Origin: Rhizobium sp. BK602
GTDB lineage: Bacteria > Pseudomonadota > Alphaproteobacteria > Rhizobiales > Rhizobiaceae
DNA: 64,000 bases
NCBI RefSeq assembly: GCF_014195095.1
Contig: NZ_JACIBC010000002.1
Span: 62,001 to 126,000, forward strand
Reading direction: 5' to 3'
Positions 44,989 to 54,642 of this stretch are shown in pieces. The position numbers and the translations under genes were made by a program. The notes beneath the pieces were generated by a model. It ran no database searches. It was not told the DNA's origin and saw only the letters and a program-made list of their open reading frames with translations. How positions within the stretch are numbered: position 1 is the stretch's first letter; the number at the start of each line of letters is the position of its first letter.

Positions 44989-46481
44989 GGTTTGGGCGCC
45001 AGGCAGCTCGCCGAAACGCGATAGGCGTAGAGCGTCTTGCCCCTCTTGTAGCCGAAGTCGGGCGTCCAGCTCTTGATGAGTTCCGAGCGGCCCGTCGCGC
45101 AATCGAACGGTTGGTCGTCGACATAGAGCAGGTCGCCGGTGACGCTCGCGGGCAGCGAGAAGTTCTGCTCGTAATAGCTCTTCGGGAAGCCGCCGAGATT
45201 GCGGGCATGGATGCGATAGGGCTGACCCTTCAGCGTGTAGAAGAGATCGGCGAGAATATCGCGGTCGCTGGCGACGATATCGGGCGTGTTCGCCTTGGCG
45301 GCGATATCGGCGACCTCCAGGCTGATGGCGCTGCGGCCGACATAGCGCTTCATCACCAGATCGCCGTTCGGCACCTTGATATCATAGGCGAAGACCGTCA
45401 GCACCGGCAGCACGAAGGCGACGACCGCGCCGATGATCAGCGAGGTGACGAGCCCCTTTTTCGTCAGGCGATAGAGCAGCCAGACGGCGAGGATGGTGCC
45501 GGCGGCATAGGCGCTGACGGCCCAGTTGGCATAGGCCTTGGCAAACAGCGCCTGCAGCGTGATCAGCGCCACGACCGGAACGGACAGCCAGAAGAGCAAC
45601 GTCTCCCTGTCGTCGCCTTGCCGGCGGATCAGGCGCCAGGCGGCCCAGAGCAGGGCATAGAAGATGATGGGGCCGACGACGCCGAACTGTGCGCCGAAGA
45701 AGCCGAGGCCGCTCAGCAGATGTTTCAGCGGCCCGGCGCCTTCGCCGGCGCCGTTCCATTGCGCGATGCTCTGGGTATGGCGCACCGTCGCCGCATCATG
45801 GGCGAAGTTCCACCAGAGGTTCGGGGAAACGACGATGGCGCCGGCAATGGCGGCGATGATCACGTCGCGCCAGGCAATGCGCGCCGAACGCAAGGTCAGC
45901 ATGGCGATGCCGACGCCCGGCAGCAGGAAGAGCACCGAATATTTCGTCAGGAAGGCGATGCCGAGACTGACGCCGAGGATCAGCGCTTCGAGGAGGGACG
46001 AGCGGCGCGTCAGTCCGATGAAGGCCCAGATGGCGATGGTGATGAACAGGATCTGGATCGTATCGGTCGACACCAACACCGCCGAAAGCGAGGCGGCCGG
46101 CAGGGTGATGAAGATGACGCCGGCCCAGGGCGCGATGTCCCGGCCCGTCTCGTCGTCAAACAGCCGCCGTGTCGTGCACATCAGCATCAGCGCGGTGGCG
46201 AGATGAAAGAGGGGGGCGGACACGCGAATCCAGAAGGTCGAGTCCGAGCCTGATATCGTGTTGAAGAAGCGGATCACCCAGGCGATCATCGGCGGCTTCG
46301 AATAATAGCCGAAATCGAGATTCTGGCCCCAGAACCAATATTGCGCCTCGTCGACGAACAGATCGGTCCTGTTGAAGGCGAGCATGACCACGCGCCAGAG
46401 CGTGATGCCGAAGATGATGGCAAGACCGAGCTTAAGCGACAGCGCCTGACGGTTTGTTTCGGAATGGGTCGTTTCGGACAT
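44985..46481 (-). CDS. GT-C fold glycosyltransferase (family 39 / ArnT-like)
   Basis: Inner-membrane enzyme of 498 residues with about 10-12 hydrophobic helices. The first periplasmic loop contains the catalytic-type acidic motif LFVDEAQYWFWGQNLDFGYYSKPPMIAW, characteristic of family 39 and ArnT-like transferases that use polyprenyl-phosphate sugars. A C-terminal soluble domain (~370-498) follows. The likely target is a cell-surface glycan or lipid A. The start at 46481 gives a short hydrophilic N-terminus before helix 1; a TTG at 46532 is less likely. Confidence 0.82.
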   Translation of the reverse strand: MSETTHSETNRQALSLKLGLAIIFGITLWRVVMLAFNRTDLFVDEAQYWFWGQNLDFGYYSKPPMIAWVIRFFNTISGSDSTFWIRVSAPLFHLATALMLMCTTRRLFDDETGRDIAPWAGVIFITLPAASLSAVLVSTDTIQILFITIAIWAFIGLTRRSSLLEALILGVSLGIAFLTKYSVLFLLPGVGIAMLTLRSARIAWRDVIIAAIAGAIVVSPNLWWNFAHDAATVRHTQSIAQWNGAGEGAGPLKHLLSGLGFFGAQFGVVGPIIFYALLWAAWRLIRRQGDDRETLLFWLSVPVVALITLQALFAKAYANWAVSAYAAGTILAVWLLYRLTKKGLVTSLIIGAVVAFVLPVLTVFAYDIKVPNGDLVMKRYVGRSAISLEVADIAAKANTPDIVASDRDILADLFYTLKGQPYRIHARNLGGFPKSYYEQNFSLPASVTGDLLYVDDQPFDCATGRSELIKSWTPDFGYKRGKTLYAYRVSASCLAPKP

Positions 46482-46646
46482 TGACGGATCGATCTCTGCG
46501 CCTGGTGGTGAGGCTTCATACGGAACTATCAAGCGCTACGCCAGCGTCCGTTATCAGAGAATGATGGCCGTCGGCGCGTGCGATGTCGCGCCGTTAAGGT
46601 GCTTTTGTGAGAGATTTGTGTCGTTCGCGTCCGTCGGGAGGGCTTT

Positions 46647-46760
46647 TCAAAGCACGCGAGAGGCGATCCTGGCGCGTGCCTGTTCGAGGCGGCTCAGAAA
46701 CGCGAAGGCGGCGAGCGTCAGGCCGGCGGTCAGCGAGGCGGTCAATCCAAGAACAATCAT
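46647..46760 (-). CDS. Possible 37-residue single-pass membrane protein
   Basis: MIVLGLTASLTAGLTLAAFAFL forms one membrane helix, followed by a basic cytoplasmic tail SRLEQARARIASRVL. A good ribosome-binding site (GGGAGAGAG) lies five bases before the ATG. It is too short for strong coding evidence and I recognise no family. A longer reading to 46856 lacks a ribosome-binding site. Confidence 0.4.
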   Translation of the reverse strand: MIVLGLTASLTAGLTLAAFAFLSRLEQARARIASRVL

Positions 46761-47173
46761 TGCTCTCTCCCAATCGACATTGAGCCCAGTCAAGGTGGAG
46801 ACTGTCTCTGCCTGCCGGATTAGAGCACGAAGCTTGCCCCTGACTGACCTCGGCATGGCAAAAGGGAACGCCCGTTCAGCCTATTAACCTTCAAGCAAGG
46901 AATTAACCATAAATATTGAAGCTGCACGTCGGAATGGGAAAACTGTTACTCGTTTCCACCAGGCATGAAGCCGCCCCGTCGTACCGGGTCCATCCGGTAT
47001 CCATGTCATCAAACAGGTCCGTAAGCAGACTTTGATGAACGAGCGAGCTTCAGAGCCCCGGTTTTTCGGCCGGTGGCACCGTGCGCCTATCCTCGTCCTC
47101 CCATCGCGTCTGAAGCGGATCATCAGCGGTTTCGCCGGGGCTCCTTGCGCCCGGCAGTTCGGCAGGGACGATT
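46761..47173. other. Intergenic region upstream of the chemotaxis operon
   Basis: 413 bases, AT-rich around 46880-46930 (AATTAACCATAAATATTG), probably holding the che operon promoter. No clear sigma-54 or sigma-28 type site and no credible gene was seen. Confidence 0.4.
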
Positions 47174-48790
47174 TTGGCGCAGGATTCGCCGTCAGATCAG
47201 GCAGGACGGGCGCAGGCAGGCAGCCTTCGCGACCGCTTGCGCTTTGCGGGCCTCGATGCCGCGCAATGCGAGATCGTGCGCCGCAACCGGCCGATGCTCG
47301 ATATCAGCCTGAAGTCGGGTCTGCGCGATCTTTTCCATCGTTTCCAGAGCTTTCCGGATGCCGCCCGCAACTTTGCCGGGGAAAGCCAGCTCGAACGGCT
47401 CCAGGACCTGCAGGCCTCGCATTGGGGCGTGCTGACGGACGCCCGCTTCGATAGCCTCTATGCGGAGCGGGTCAAGGTTCTCTCCGATACCGAAAGCAAG
47501 ATGGGGCTCGACCCGCGCTGGCATGTCGCCGGCCATGGCGTGGTTCTGGAGCACATTCTGACCGGTATCGTCGAGGAGATGGGCGGTCGGGCGATCCTGC
47601 CCGGTGCCAAGCGCCGGGCTCGCGAACTGAACACGCTGATCGCCGCCATCGTTCGCCTCGTCATGGTCGATGTCGAGATTGCCGTATCGCTGCGTTTCAA
47701 CGAGCTGCGCCTCAGCCATCAGCGCGCGCTTGCCGAGCAGCGAGAGGCCGATCAGGCCGAGGCGGCCGGCCTCTTCGTCGATGTCATTCGCGGTCTGGCC
47801 GAACGCGACCTCACCGTTCGCGCCCCGGCCGATGTTCCCGCCGCCTATGCCGAACTGGTCGAGGCGCTGAATGCCGCGCTGGACGATATCGCCCGGCAAT
47901 TCGCCGCGCTTTCCGGCGGCGTGCAGACGGCCGAGACGACGGCGGATGCCATCGCCCGCGAAAGCCGATCCCTCGCCAAAGGCACTGCGGAACAATCCGC
48001 CGGGCTGACGGCCGCGGCAAGGCAGCTTGCCGAACTGGCGGATCAGGTTCGCAGCACCGCCTCGAATAGCCGCTCGGCCGAACGCGCCGCCGGGTCCACC
48101 CGCGCAGCGGCCGAAGACAGCGGTCGGATCGTCGGCCAGGCCATTTCCGCCATGGCCGATATCGAGACCTCGGCCGAAAAGATCGGCCAGATTACCGGCG
48201 TCATCGACGAGATCGCCTTCCAGACCAATCTCCTGGCGCTCAATGCCGGTATCGAAGCCGCCCGCGCCGGCGACAGCGGCCGCGGCTTCGCCGTCGTCGC
48301 CCAGGAAGTGCGCGCGCTCGCCCAGCGCTCCGCCGATGCCGCCCGCGAGATCAAGGTGCTGGTGAGCGGAACCAAGGCGCAGGTCGACGCCGGCGTGCAG
48401 ATGGTCGGACAAACGCAGGATGCGATCGGCAGCATCGTGCGCCAGGTGGCCGATATCAACGATGCCATTTCCGGCATTGCTGCCGCCACTGACGAACAGG
48501 CTGCCGGCCTGCGCACGGTGACGGCCGAGATCGACGGCCTGGGCGACCGTGCCGCAGCCGCGGGCGGCTTTGCCCAGCGCTCGCAGGAAGGGGCCGATCA
48601 CCTTCACGACACCATTCTCGAACTCGGTCGCACCGTTCGCGAATTCCGTATCGAGCGCGAACGGCGTCAGGCGCGCCCGCCGGTTTCGCGGCCGCGCGAG
48701 GTGCCGGTCGAGCCGGAAGAGGATCACGCCGCCGCATTCGATTTTCCGCTCCGCCGGACAGGTCTCGGGGGTGTGCGGAATGCTTATTGA
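47174..48790 (+). CDS. icpA: Cytoplasmic globin-coupled methyl-accepting chemotaxis protein (IcpA-like)
   Basis: Soluble chemoreceptor of 538 residues, no membrane segment. Residues ~20-180 match the globin-coupled sensor fold: LQASHWGVLTDARFDSLYAERVKVLSDTESKMGLDPRWH. At the position normally holding the heme-proximal His (four residues before the GL) there is Glu107. A HAMP-like linker and MCP signalling domain (~265-515) follow, with the hairpin tip EIAFQTNLLALNAGIEAARAG intact. No CheR-tethering pentapeptide is seen at the C-terminus (GVRNAY). It begins with TTG at 47174 after AGGGACG. First gene of the che operon, as in Sinorhizobium. Confidence 0.88.
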   Translation: MAQDSPSDQAGRAQAGSLRDRLRFAGLDAAQCEIVRRNRPMLDISLKSGLRDLFHRFQSFPDAARNFAGESQLERLQDLQASHWGVLTDARFDSLYAERVKVLSDTESKMGLDPRWHVAGHGVVLEHILTGIVEEMGGRAILPGAKRRARELNTLIAAIVRLVMVDVEIAVSLRFNELRLSHQRALAEQREADQAEAAGLFVDVIRGLAERDLTVRAPADVPAAYAELVEALNAALDDIARQFAALSGGVQTAETTADAIARESRSLAKGTAEQSAGLTAAARQLAELADQVRSTASNSRSAERAAGSTRAAAEDSGRIVGQAISAMADIETSAEKIGQITGVIDEIAFQTNLLALNAGIEAARAGDSGRGFAVVAQEVRALAQRSADAAREIKVLVSGTKAQVDAGVQMVGQTQDAIGSIVRQVADINDAISGIAAATDEQAAGLRTVTAEIDGLGDRAAAAGGFAQRSQEGADHLHDTILELGRTVREFRIERERRQARPPVSRPREVPVEPEEDHAAAFDFPLRRTGLGGVRNAY

Positions 48791-48851
48791 TAGTTCTGTT
48801 TCATGCGCATGCGGGCCATCGGGCCCGGTTTCAGACAATAAGGATTAAGCG

Positions 48852-49148
48852 ATGCCGAGCAGGAAAGGCGAAAAGACATTCAGTCTGGCCGCGGTGCTGG
48901 ACCTCAACGAGGCCTCGGCACTTCGCGGCAAATTGATGGGTTTGCGCGGCAGCAATGTCGCGATCGATGCGTCCGGCGTCGAGAGGATCGGGGCCTTGTG
49001 CATTCAGGTCATCATGGCCGCCGCCAAGACCTGGGAGGAGGACAAGCTCTCCTTCACCTTCTCGAAGGCGTCGGATGCGTTTCAAAAAACGATGCAGATG
49101 ATCGGGATCGATATCGATCACCTGCTTGCCAAGGAGATCCGGCAATGA
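48852..49148 (+). CDS. cheS: CheS, STAS-fold chemotaxis accessory protein
   Basis: Protein of 98 residues with a STAS-like fold: VLDLNEASALRGKLMGLRGSNVAIDASGVERIGALCIQVIMAA. In the Sinorhizobium system CheS binds CheA and speeds loss of phosphate from CheY1. The serine phosphorylated in anti-anti-sigma STAS proteins is not conserved (the aligned segment is ERIGALC). AAGGA lies upstream of the ATG. Its stop overlaps the cheY1 start (ATGA). Confidence 0.85.
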   Translation: MPSRKGEKTFSLAAVLDLNEASALRGKLMGLRGSNVAIDASGVERIGALCIQVIMAAAKTWEEDKLSFTFSKASDAFQKTMQMIGIDIDHLLAKEIRQ

Positions 49149-49510
49149 AGAAAAAAGTGCTGACCGTGGACGATTCACGGACCATTCGAAACATGCTTCT
49201 CGTCACCCTCAACAATGCCGGCTTCGAGACCATTCAGGCCGAAGACGGCGTCGAGGGTCTCGAGGTTCTCGAGGAAGCCAATCCCGATGTCATCGTCACC
49301 GACATCAACATGCCGCGTCTTGACGGCTTCGGCTTCATCGAGGGCGTGCGCCGCAACGACAAGTACCGCGCGATCCCGATCCTGGTGCTGACCACCGAGA
49401 GCGATGCCGAAAAGAAGAACCGTGCCCGCCAGGCCGGTGCGACGGGTTGGATCGTCAAGCCGTTCGACCCCGCCAAGCTGATCGATGCCATCGAGCGCGT
49501 AACCGCTTAA
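49145..49510 (+). CDS. cheY1: Chemotaxis response regulator CheY1
   Basis: Single-domain receiver of 121 residues with the acidic pair D9-D10, phosphoacceptor D53 (IVTDINMPRLDG), T83 (LVLTTESD) and K105 (VKPFDPAKL). In the Sinorhizobium model this CheY acts as a phosphate sink drained through CheA/CheS rather than driving the motor. Position immediately after cheS and before cheA supports the CheY1 assignment. Confidence 0.92.
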   Translation: MKKKVLTVDDSRTIRNMLLVTLNNAGFETIQAEDGVEGLEVLEEANPDVIVTDINMPRLDGFGFIEGVRRNDKYRAIPILVLTTESDAEKKNRARQAGATGWIVKPFDPAKLIDAIERVTA

Positions 49511-49526
49511 ACAGGATTCGCCACCC

Positions 49527-51836
49527 ATGGATATGAACGAAATCAAAGAGATCTTCTTCCAGGAATGCGAGGAGCAGCTCGCCGAACTGGAATCTGGTCT
49601 CCTGAAAATGAATGACGGCGACCGCGATCCGGAAACCGTCAATGCCGTCTTCCGCGCCGTTCATTCCATCAAGGGTGGGGCAGGGGCCTTCGGTCTCGAC
49701 GACCTTGTCTCCTTCGCGCACGTCTTCGAGACGACGCTCGATTGCGTTCGATCCAACAAGCTGGAGCCGACCCAGGATGTCCTGAAGGTCATGCTCAAGG
49801 CCGCTGACGTACTGGCGGATCTGACCAATGTGGCCCGCGACGGCGGCAGCGTCGATCCCGCGCGCAGCAGGGGACTGGTCAAGGAACTGGAAGCACTGGC
49901 GCTCGGCCAGTTGCCGCAGGCGACGGCGGTTGCCGAAGCCGCGCCGAAGCCGGCAAAGGCCGCCGCGCCGGCACCCGCCGAGATCGCGCCCGCGCCTACG
50001 CCTACCGATGACAGCGGCTTCCAGCCGATCCCCTTCAGCTTCGACGACGATTTCGGCGCCGACGACGCATCAGCGGACATGCCGGAGTACCGGGTCAGTT
50101 TCAAGCCGCGCGCCGATCTCTATGCCAAGGGCAATGATGCGACGCTGCTGCTACGCGATCTCGCGCGCATCGGTGAGCTCGGCGTTCATTGCGACATGGA
50201 TGCCTTGCCGGTGCTCGACCAGCTCGACGCGGAAGGTGCCTATTTCGCCTGGACGATCTCGATCAAGACGGACAAGGGCGAAGACGCTATCCGCACCGTC
50301 TTCGAATTCGCCGAGTGGGATTGCGAACTCGATGTCCAGCGCATCGACGGTGCCGCCACGTCCAAGGATGGCGAAGAGCTGCCGATGGTGCCCGTGCCCT
50401 TCGATCTCTCCATTCTTGACGGCGATGGCGGCGAGCAGGCCGCGCCGGCCGTCGAGGAAGCGCCCGAGCCCGCAAACGATGCCGCGGCCGCTGTCGCCGC
50501 CGCCGAAACCGCGAGCAATGTCACGCAGCTCGCGGCCGCCGCCGCCCGTGTCGAAAAGAAGGAAGCGGCCGCTGCCGCCGCTCTGGCCGCCAGTGCCGCC
50601 GCGCAGAACAATGCCGCGGCCGCAGGCGTCGGCCAGACCATTCGCGTCGATCTCGATCGCGTCGACCGGCTGATCAACCTCGTCGGCGAGCTGGTGATCA
50701 ACCAGGCGATGCTGTCGCAGAGCGTCGTCGAGAACGACAACAACGGCGCATCTTCGATCAATATGGGCCTTGAGGAGCTGCAGCAGCTCACCCGCGAGAT
50801 CCAGGACAGCGTCATGGCGATCCGCGCGCAGCCGGTGAAGCCGGTGTTCCAGCGCATGTCGCGTATCGTCCGCGAAATCGCCGACATGACCGGCAAGTCG
50901 ATCCGCCTGATCACCGAGGGCGAGAATACCGAAGTCGACAAGACGGTCATCGATAAGCTGGCCGAGCCGCTGACGCACATGATCCGCAATGCCGTCGACC
51001 ATGGCGTCGAGACGCCGGAAAAACGTGCCGCCGCCGGCAAGAACCCGGAAGGCACCGTCCGTCTCACCGCCAAGCATCGGTCCGGCCGCATTCTGATCGA
51101 GCTCGCCGACGATGGCGCCGGTATCAACCGCGAGAAGGTTCGCCAGAAGGCGATCGACAACGATCTCATCGCCGCCGACGCCAATCTTTCCGATGAGGAA
51201 ATCGACAACCTGATCTTCCTGCCGGGCTTCTCGACCGCCGACAAGATCTCCGACATTTCCGGCCGCGGCGTCGGCATGGACGTGGTCAAGCGCTCGATCC
51301 AGGCGCTCGGCGGCCGCATCAACATCAGCTCCAAGCCGGGCCATGGCTCGGTCTTCACCATGAGCCTGCCGCTGACGCTCGCCGTCCTCGACGGCATGGT
51401 GGTCACGGTCGCCGGCCAGACGCTGGTCGTGCCGCTGACGGCCATCGTCGAGACGCTGCAGCCCGAGGCTTCGGCCATCCATTCCTTCGGCGCCAACCAT
51501 AGGCTCATCTCGATCCGCAACAGCTTCTGCCCGCTGGTCGATGTCGGCCGCATCCTGAATTTCCGCCCGACGCAGGCCAATCCGGTCGATGGCGTCGCCC
51601 TGCTGGTGGAATCGGAAGGCGGCGGCCAGCGCGCGCTGATGGTCGATGCCATTCAGGGCCAGCGCCAGGTCGTCATCAAGAGCCTCGAGGCGAATTATAC
51701 CCACGTCCCAGGCATTGCGGCGGCGACTATCCTCGGCGATGGCCGCGTCGCGCTCATCCTGGATGTCGATGCTGTCGTCGGTGCCTCGCGCGGGCAATCG
51801 CTGAAGGCCGAAATATCCTACGCAGCGGCAGGGTGA
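49527..51836 (+). CDS. cheA: Chemotaxis histidine kinase CheA
   Basis: Kinase of 769 residues. P1 with phosphorylated H46 (RAVHSIKGGAGAFGL); P2 CheY-binding domain about 185-273; an alanine-rich linker about 300-370; P3 dimerization from ~371 (IRVDLDRVDRLINLVGELVINQAML); P4 ATPase with N box HMIRNAVDHGVE (~484) and G boxes DDGAGIN and GRGVGMDVV; P5 CheW-like receptor-coupling domain from ~628. It autophosphorylates in response to receptors and passes phosphate to CheY1, CheY2 and CheB. Confidence 0.97.
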   Translation: MDMNEIKEIFFQECEEQLAELESGLLKMNDGDRDPETVNAVFRAVHSIKGGAGAFGLDDLVSFAHVFETTLDCVRSNKLEPTQDVLKVMLKAADVLADLTNVARDGGSVDPARSRGLVKELEALALGQLPQATAVAEAAPKPAKAAAPAPAEIAPAPTPTDDSGFQPIPFSFDDDFGADDASADMPEYRVSFKPRADLYAKGNDATLLLRDLARIGELGVHCDMDALPVLDQLDAEGAYFAWTISIKTDKGEDAIRTVFEFAEWDCELDVQRIDGAATSKDGEELPMVPVPFDLSILDGDGGEQAAPAVEEAPEPANDAAAAVAAAETASNVTQLAAAAARVEKKEAAAAAALAASAAAQNNAAAAGVGQTIRVDLDRVDRLINLVGELVINQAMLSQSVVENDNNGASSINMGLEELQQLTREIQDSVMAIRAQPVKPVFQRMSRIVREIADMTGKSIRLITEGENTEVDKTVIDKLAEPLTHMIRNAVDHGVETPEKRAAAGKNPEGTVRLTAKHRSGRILIELADDGAGINREKVRQKAIDNDLIAADANLSDEEIDNLIFLPGFSTADKISDISGRGVGMDVVKRSIQALGGRINISSKPGHGSVFTMSLPLTLAVLDGMVVTVAGQTLVVPLTAIVETLQPEASAIHSFGANHRLISIRNSFCPLVDVGRILNFRPTQANPVDGVALLVESEGGGQRALMVDAIQGQRQVVIKSLEANYTHVPGIAAATILGDGRVALILDVDAVVGASRGQSLKAEISYAAAG

Positions 51837-51840
51837 GCCG

Positions 51841-52308
51841 ATGTCCTACGCGATCAAGAACATGACCCAGGGTGCCCGCGAGCTGATCGCCTTCCGGATC
51901 GGCGACCAGGAATTCTGCGTCGATGTCATGTCCGTTCGGGAAATCCGAGGCTGGACGCCGGCGACGCCCATGCCGCATGCGCCGCCGCATATTCTCGGCG
52001 TCATCAATCTGCGCGGCGCCGTCCTGCCGATCGTCGACCTCTCCGGCCGGCTCGGCATGAAGCAGGCCGTGCCGACCGCGCGGCATGTGATCATTGTCGC
52101 CCAGGTCAAGCGCAAGGTCGTCGGCCTGCTGGTCGATGCCGTGTCCGACATATTGACGGTGACGGACGAGATTATTCAGCCGACGCCGGAAATCTCTTCC
52201 GATCATGAGCGGCAGTTCGCGCGCGGTATCCTGGCGATCGACAGCCGCATGATCTGCCTCATCGAACTCGAAACCCTGTTTCCCGAGCACGAAAGTCTGG
52301 CTGCATGA
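51841..52308 (+). CDS. cheW: Chemotaxis coupling protein CheW
   Basis: SH3-like scaffold of 155 residues linking receptors to CheA. Typical stretches are LIAFRIGDQEFCVDVMSVREIRGW, GVINLRGAVLPIVDL and GLLVDAVSDIL. It starts four bases after the cheA stop and overlaps cheR by four bases. Confidence 0.95.
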   Translation: MSYAIKNMTQGARELIAFRIGDQEFCVDVMSVREIRGWTPATPMPHAPPHILGVINLRGAVLPIVDLSGRLGMKQAVPTARHVIIVAQVKRKVVGLLVDAVSDILTVTDEIIQPTPEISSDHERQFARGILAIDSRMICLIELETLFPEHESLAA

Positions 52309-53213
52309 GCGTAATGGGAGCAACGGATTTCAGGGCATCTCCCGACGAGGTTCTGGCCAGCGGCGAATATCCGCTGACCCGGCGCGATCTCTCGGAAATC
52401 GCCGCGATGATCTATTCGGATGCCGGGATTTCGCTGAACGAAACCAAGGCTTCGCTAGTCTATTCGCGCCTGTCGAAACATATTCGCGCGTTGGGCCTGC
52501 CCGGCTTTCGCGACTACTGTCAGCTGGTCTCCTCGCCGGCGGGGGCAGCTGCCCGGCGTGAGATGCTGTCGCATCTGACGACCAATTTCACCCGCTTCTT
52601 CCGCGAGAACCATCATTTCGACCATCTGCGCGACGAGGTGCTGCCGGGACTGCTGGCGCGCGCCAAGGCGGGCGGCCGCGTGCGGATCTGGTCGGCCGCC
52701 TGTTCCGACGGACAGGAACCCTATTCGATCGCGCTCACGGTCCTGTCGCTGATGCCGAATGTCGCGGAGCTGGATTTCAAGATCCTGGCGACGGATATCG
52801 ATCCGAAGATTCTCGGCCTTGCCCGCGCGGGCGCCTATGACGAGCCGGCGCTCGAAACCGTATCACCGGCCATGCGCAAGCAATGGTTCCGCGAGGTCGA
52901 TATCCAGGGACGGCGCAAGTTCCAGATCGACGATCGCGTCAAGCGGCTGATCACCTTCAACGAGCTGAACCTCCTGGCGCAATGGCCGTTCAAGGGCAGC
53001 TTCGACGTTATCTTCTGCCGCAACGTCGTGATCTATTTCGACGAGCCGACGCAGACGAAGATCTGGTCGCGCTTCGCGGGCCAGCTGCAGGACGGCGGCC
53101 ATCTCTATATCGGTCATTCCGAGCGGGTCTCCGGCGACGCCAAGCACCTCTTCGACAATATCGGCATCACCACCTATCGCTATCTCGGCAGGAACGCGGG
53201 GAGAAAACCATGA
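52305..53213 (+). CDS. cheR: Chemotaxis protein methyltransferase CheR
   Basis: SAM-dependent enzyme of 302 residues methylating receptor glutamates for adaptation. N-terminal helical domain, then [38 protein letters not shown] (SAM site), [16 protein letters not shown] and [18 protein letters not shown]. In Sinorhizobium CheT has been reported to bind CheR, relevant to the cheT gene downstream. Overlaps cheB by four bases. Confidence 0.96.
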   Translation: MSVMGATDFRASPDEVLASGEYPLTRRDLSEIAAMIYSDAGISLNETKASLVYSRLSKHIRALGLPGFRDYCQLVSSPAGAAARREMLSHLTTNFTRFFRENHHFDHLRDEVLPGLLARAKAGGRVRIWSAACSDGQEPYSIALTVLSLMPNVAELDFKILATDIDPKILGLARAGAYDEPALETVSPAMRKQWFREVDIQGRRKFQIDDRVKRLITFNELNLLAQWPFKGSFDVIFCRNVVIYFDEPTQTKIWSRFAGQLQDGGHLYIGHSERVSGDAKHLFDNIGITTYRYLGRNAGRKP

Positions 53214-54253
53214 GTGCTCCCGCCCGTGTCCTCGTCGTGGATGACTCGCCGACCATGCGCGGCCTGATCACCGCCGTCCTGCGCTCCGATCCCGAAGTTG
53301 ACGTCATCGGCCAGGCCGGCGACGCGATGGAAGCGCGCGCCGCCATCAAGGCGCTCAATCCCGACGTCGTGACGCTCGATATCGAGATGCCGAACATGAA
53401 TGGTCTCGACTTCCTCGAAAAGATCATGACGCTGCGGCCCATGCCGGTCATCATGGTCTCCACCATGACGCATCGCGGTGCCGAGGCCACGCTGACCGCG
53501 CTTGAAATCGGCGCCTTCGACTGCGTCGGCAAGCCAGTCCCCGGCGAACCTCGCCCCTTCGGCGATCTGGCCGAAAAGGTGAAGGCGGCGGCCCGGTCCC
53601 AGCGGCAATATGTAAAGCCCGCCGCCACTCAGGCCCCACCGCCGACGGTTGCGGATTTCCGCGTCGGCCGGAAGATCGTCGCCATCGGCTCGTCCACCGG
53701 CGGCGTCGAGGCGCTGATCACGGTGCTGCAGAAGTTCCCGGCCAATTGCCCGCCGACGGTGATCACCCAGCATATGCCGCCCAGCTTCACCCGCAGCTTC
53801 GCCGAAAGGCTCAACCGCCTCTGCGCTCCGGTGGTGCAGGAAGCGAGCGATGGCGCGCGGCTGGAGATCGGCAAGATCTATCTGGCGCCAGGCGGCGAAA
53901 GGCATCTCCAGGTCGCCAACGCCTCGGCGCCGCATTGCCGCCTGGTCGAGCGCGCGCCGGTCAACGGTCATCGTCCCTCGGTGGATGTGCTGTTCGATTC
54001 GGTTGCCGAACTTGCCGGCCGCAATGCCGTCGGCGTGATCCTCACCGGCATGGGCCGCGATGGCGCCGCCGGCCTTCTCAAGATGCGCCATGCTGGCGCG
54101 CGAACCATCGGCCAGAATGAAAAGACCTGCGTGGTCTATGGGATGCCGAGGGTCGCGTTCGAACTCGGCGCCGTCGAACAGCAGTTTCCGCTGAACGCCA
54201 TTGGCGAGGAAATATTGAAAGCAACAGCCGCCCGAAAGGAAGGGAGCGAATAA
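53210..54253 (+). CDS. cheB: Chemotaxis methylesterase/deamidase CheB
   Basis: Two-domain enzyme of 347 residues that removes receptor methyl groups. The N-terminal receiver has phosphoacceptor D57 ([13 protein letters not shown]); a linker follows; the C-terminal esterase shows the Ser motif [11 protein letters not shown], His region [10 protein letters not shown] and Asp region [11 protein letters not shown]. The ATG at 53210 overlaps the cheR stop; the last base of the stop begins cheY2. Confidence 0.96.
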   Translation: MSAPARVLVVDDSPTMRGLITAVLRSDPEVDVIGQAGDAMEARAAIKALNPDVVTLDIEMPNMNGLDFLEKIMTLRPMPVIMVSTMTHRGAEATLTALEIGAFDCVGKPVPGEPRPFGDLAEKVKAAARSQRQYVKPAATQAPPPTVADFRVGRKIVAIGSSTGGVEALITVLQKFPANCPPTVITQHMPPSFTRSFAERLNRLCAPVVQEASDGARLEIGKIYLAPGGERHLQVANASAPHCRLVERAPVNGHRPSVDVLFDSVAELAGRNAVGVILTGMGRDGAAGLLKMRHAGARTIGQNEKTCVVYGMPRVAFELGAVEQQFPLNAIGEEILKATAARKEGSE

Positions 54254-54642
54254 TGTCTCTAGCGGAGAAAATCAAAGTTCTGATCGTCGACGATCAGGTC
54301 ACCAGCCGTCTTCTGCTCAGCGATGCGCTGACGCAATTGGGCTTCAAGCAGATCACGGCCGCCGGTGACGGTGAGCAGGGCATGAAGATCATGCAGCAGC
54401 AGCCGCATCATCTGGTGATCTCGGATTTCAACATGCCGAAGATGGACGGCCTCGGCCTGCTTCAGGCGGTCCGTACCAATCCGGCAACGAAGAAAGCGGC
54501 CTTCATCATCCTGACGGCCCAGGGCGACCGCGCCCTGGTGCAGAAGGCGGCCCAGCTTGGCGCCAACAATGTTCTGGCCAAGCCCTTCACCATCGAAAAA
54601 ATGAAGGCGGCGATCGAGGCCGTGTTCGGAGCGTTGAAATGA
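54253..54642 (+). CDS. cheY2: Chemotaxis response regulator CheY2 (motor-type)
   Basis: Receiver of 129 residues with D13-D14, phosphoacceptor D58 ([13 protein letters not shown]), T88 (IILTAQGD) and K110 ([10 protein letters not shown]). In the Sinorhizobium arrangement the CheY downstream of cheB is the main motor regulator, slowing flagellar rotation when phosphorylated. The start overlaps the cheB stop by one base (TAATG). Confidence 0.93.
   Translation: MSLAEKIKVLIVDDQVTSRLLLSDALTQLGFKQITAAGDGEQGMKIMQQQPHHLVISDFNMPKMDGLGLLQAVRTNPATKKAAFIILTAQGDRALVQKAAQLGANNVLAKPFTIEKMKAAIEAVFGALK

Noticed and set aside
46884..47123. 79-codon open frame on the minus strand upstream of icpA
   Set aside because: No ribosome-binding site; composition rich in Arg and Trp; overlaps the likely che promoter.
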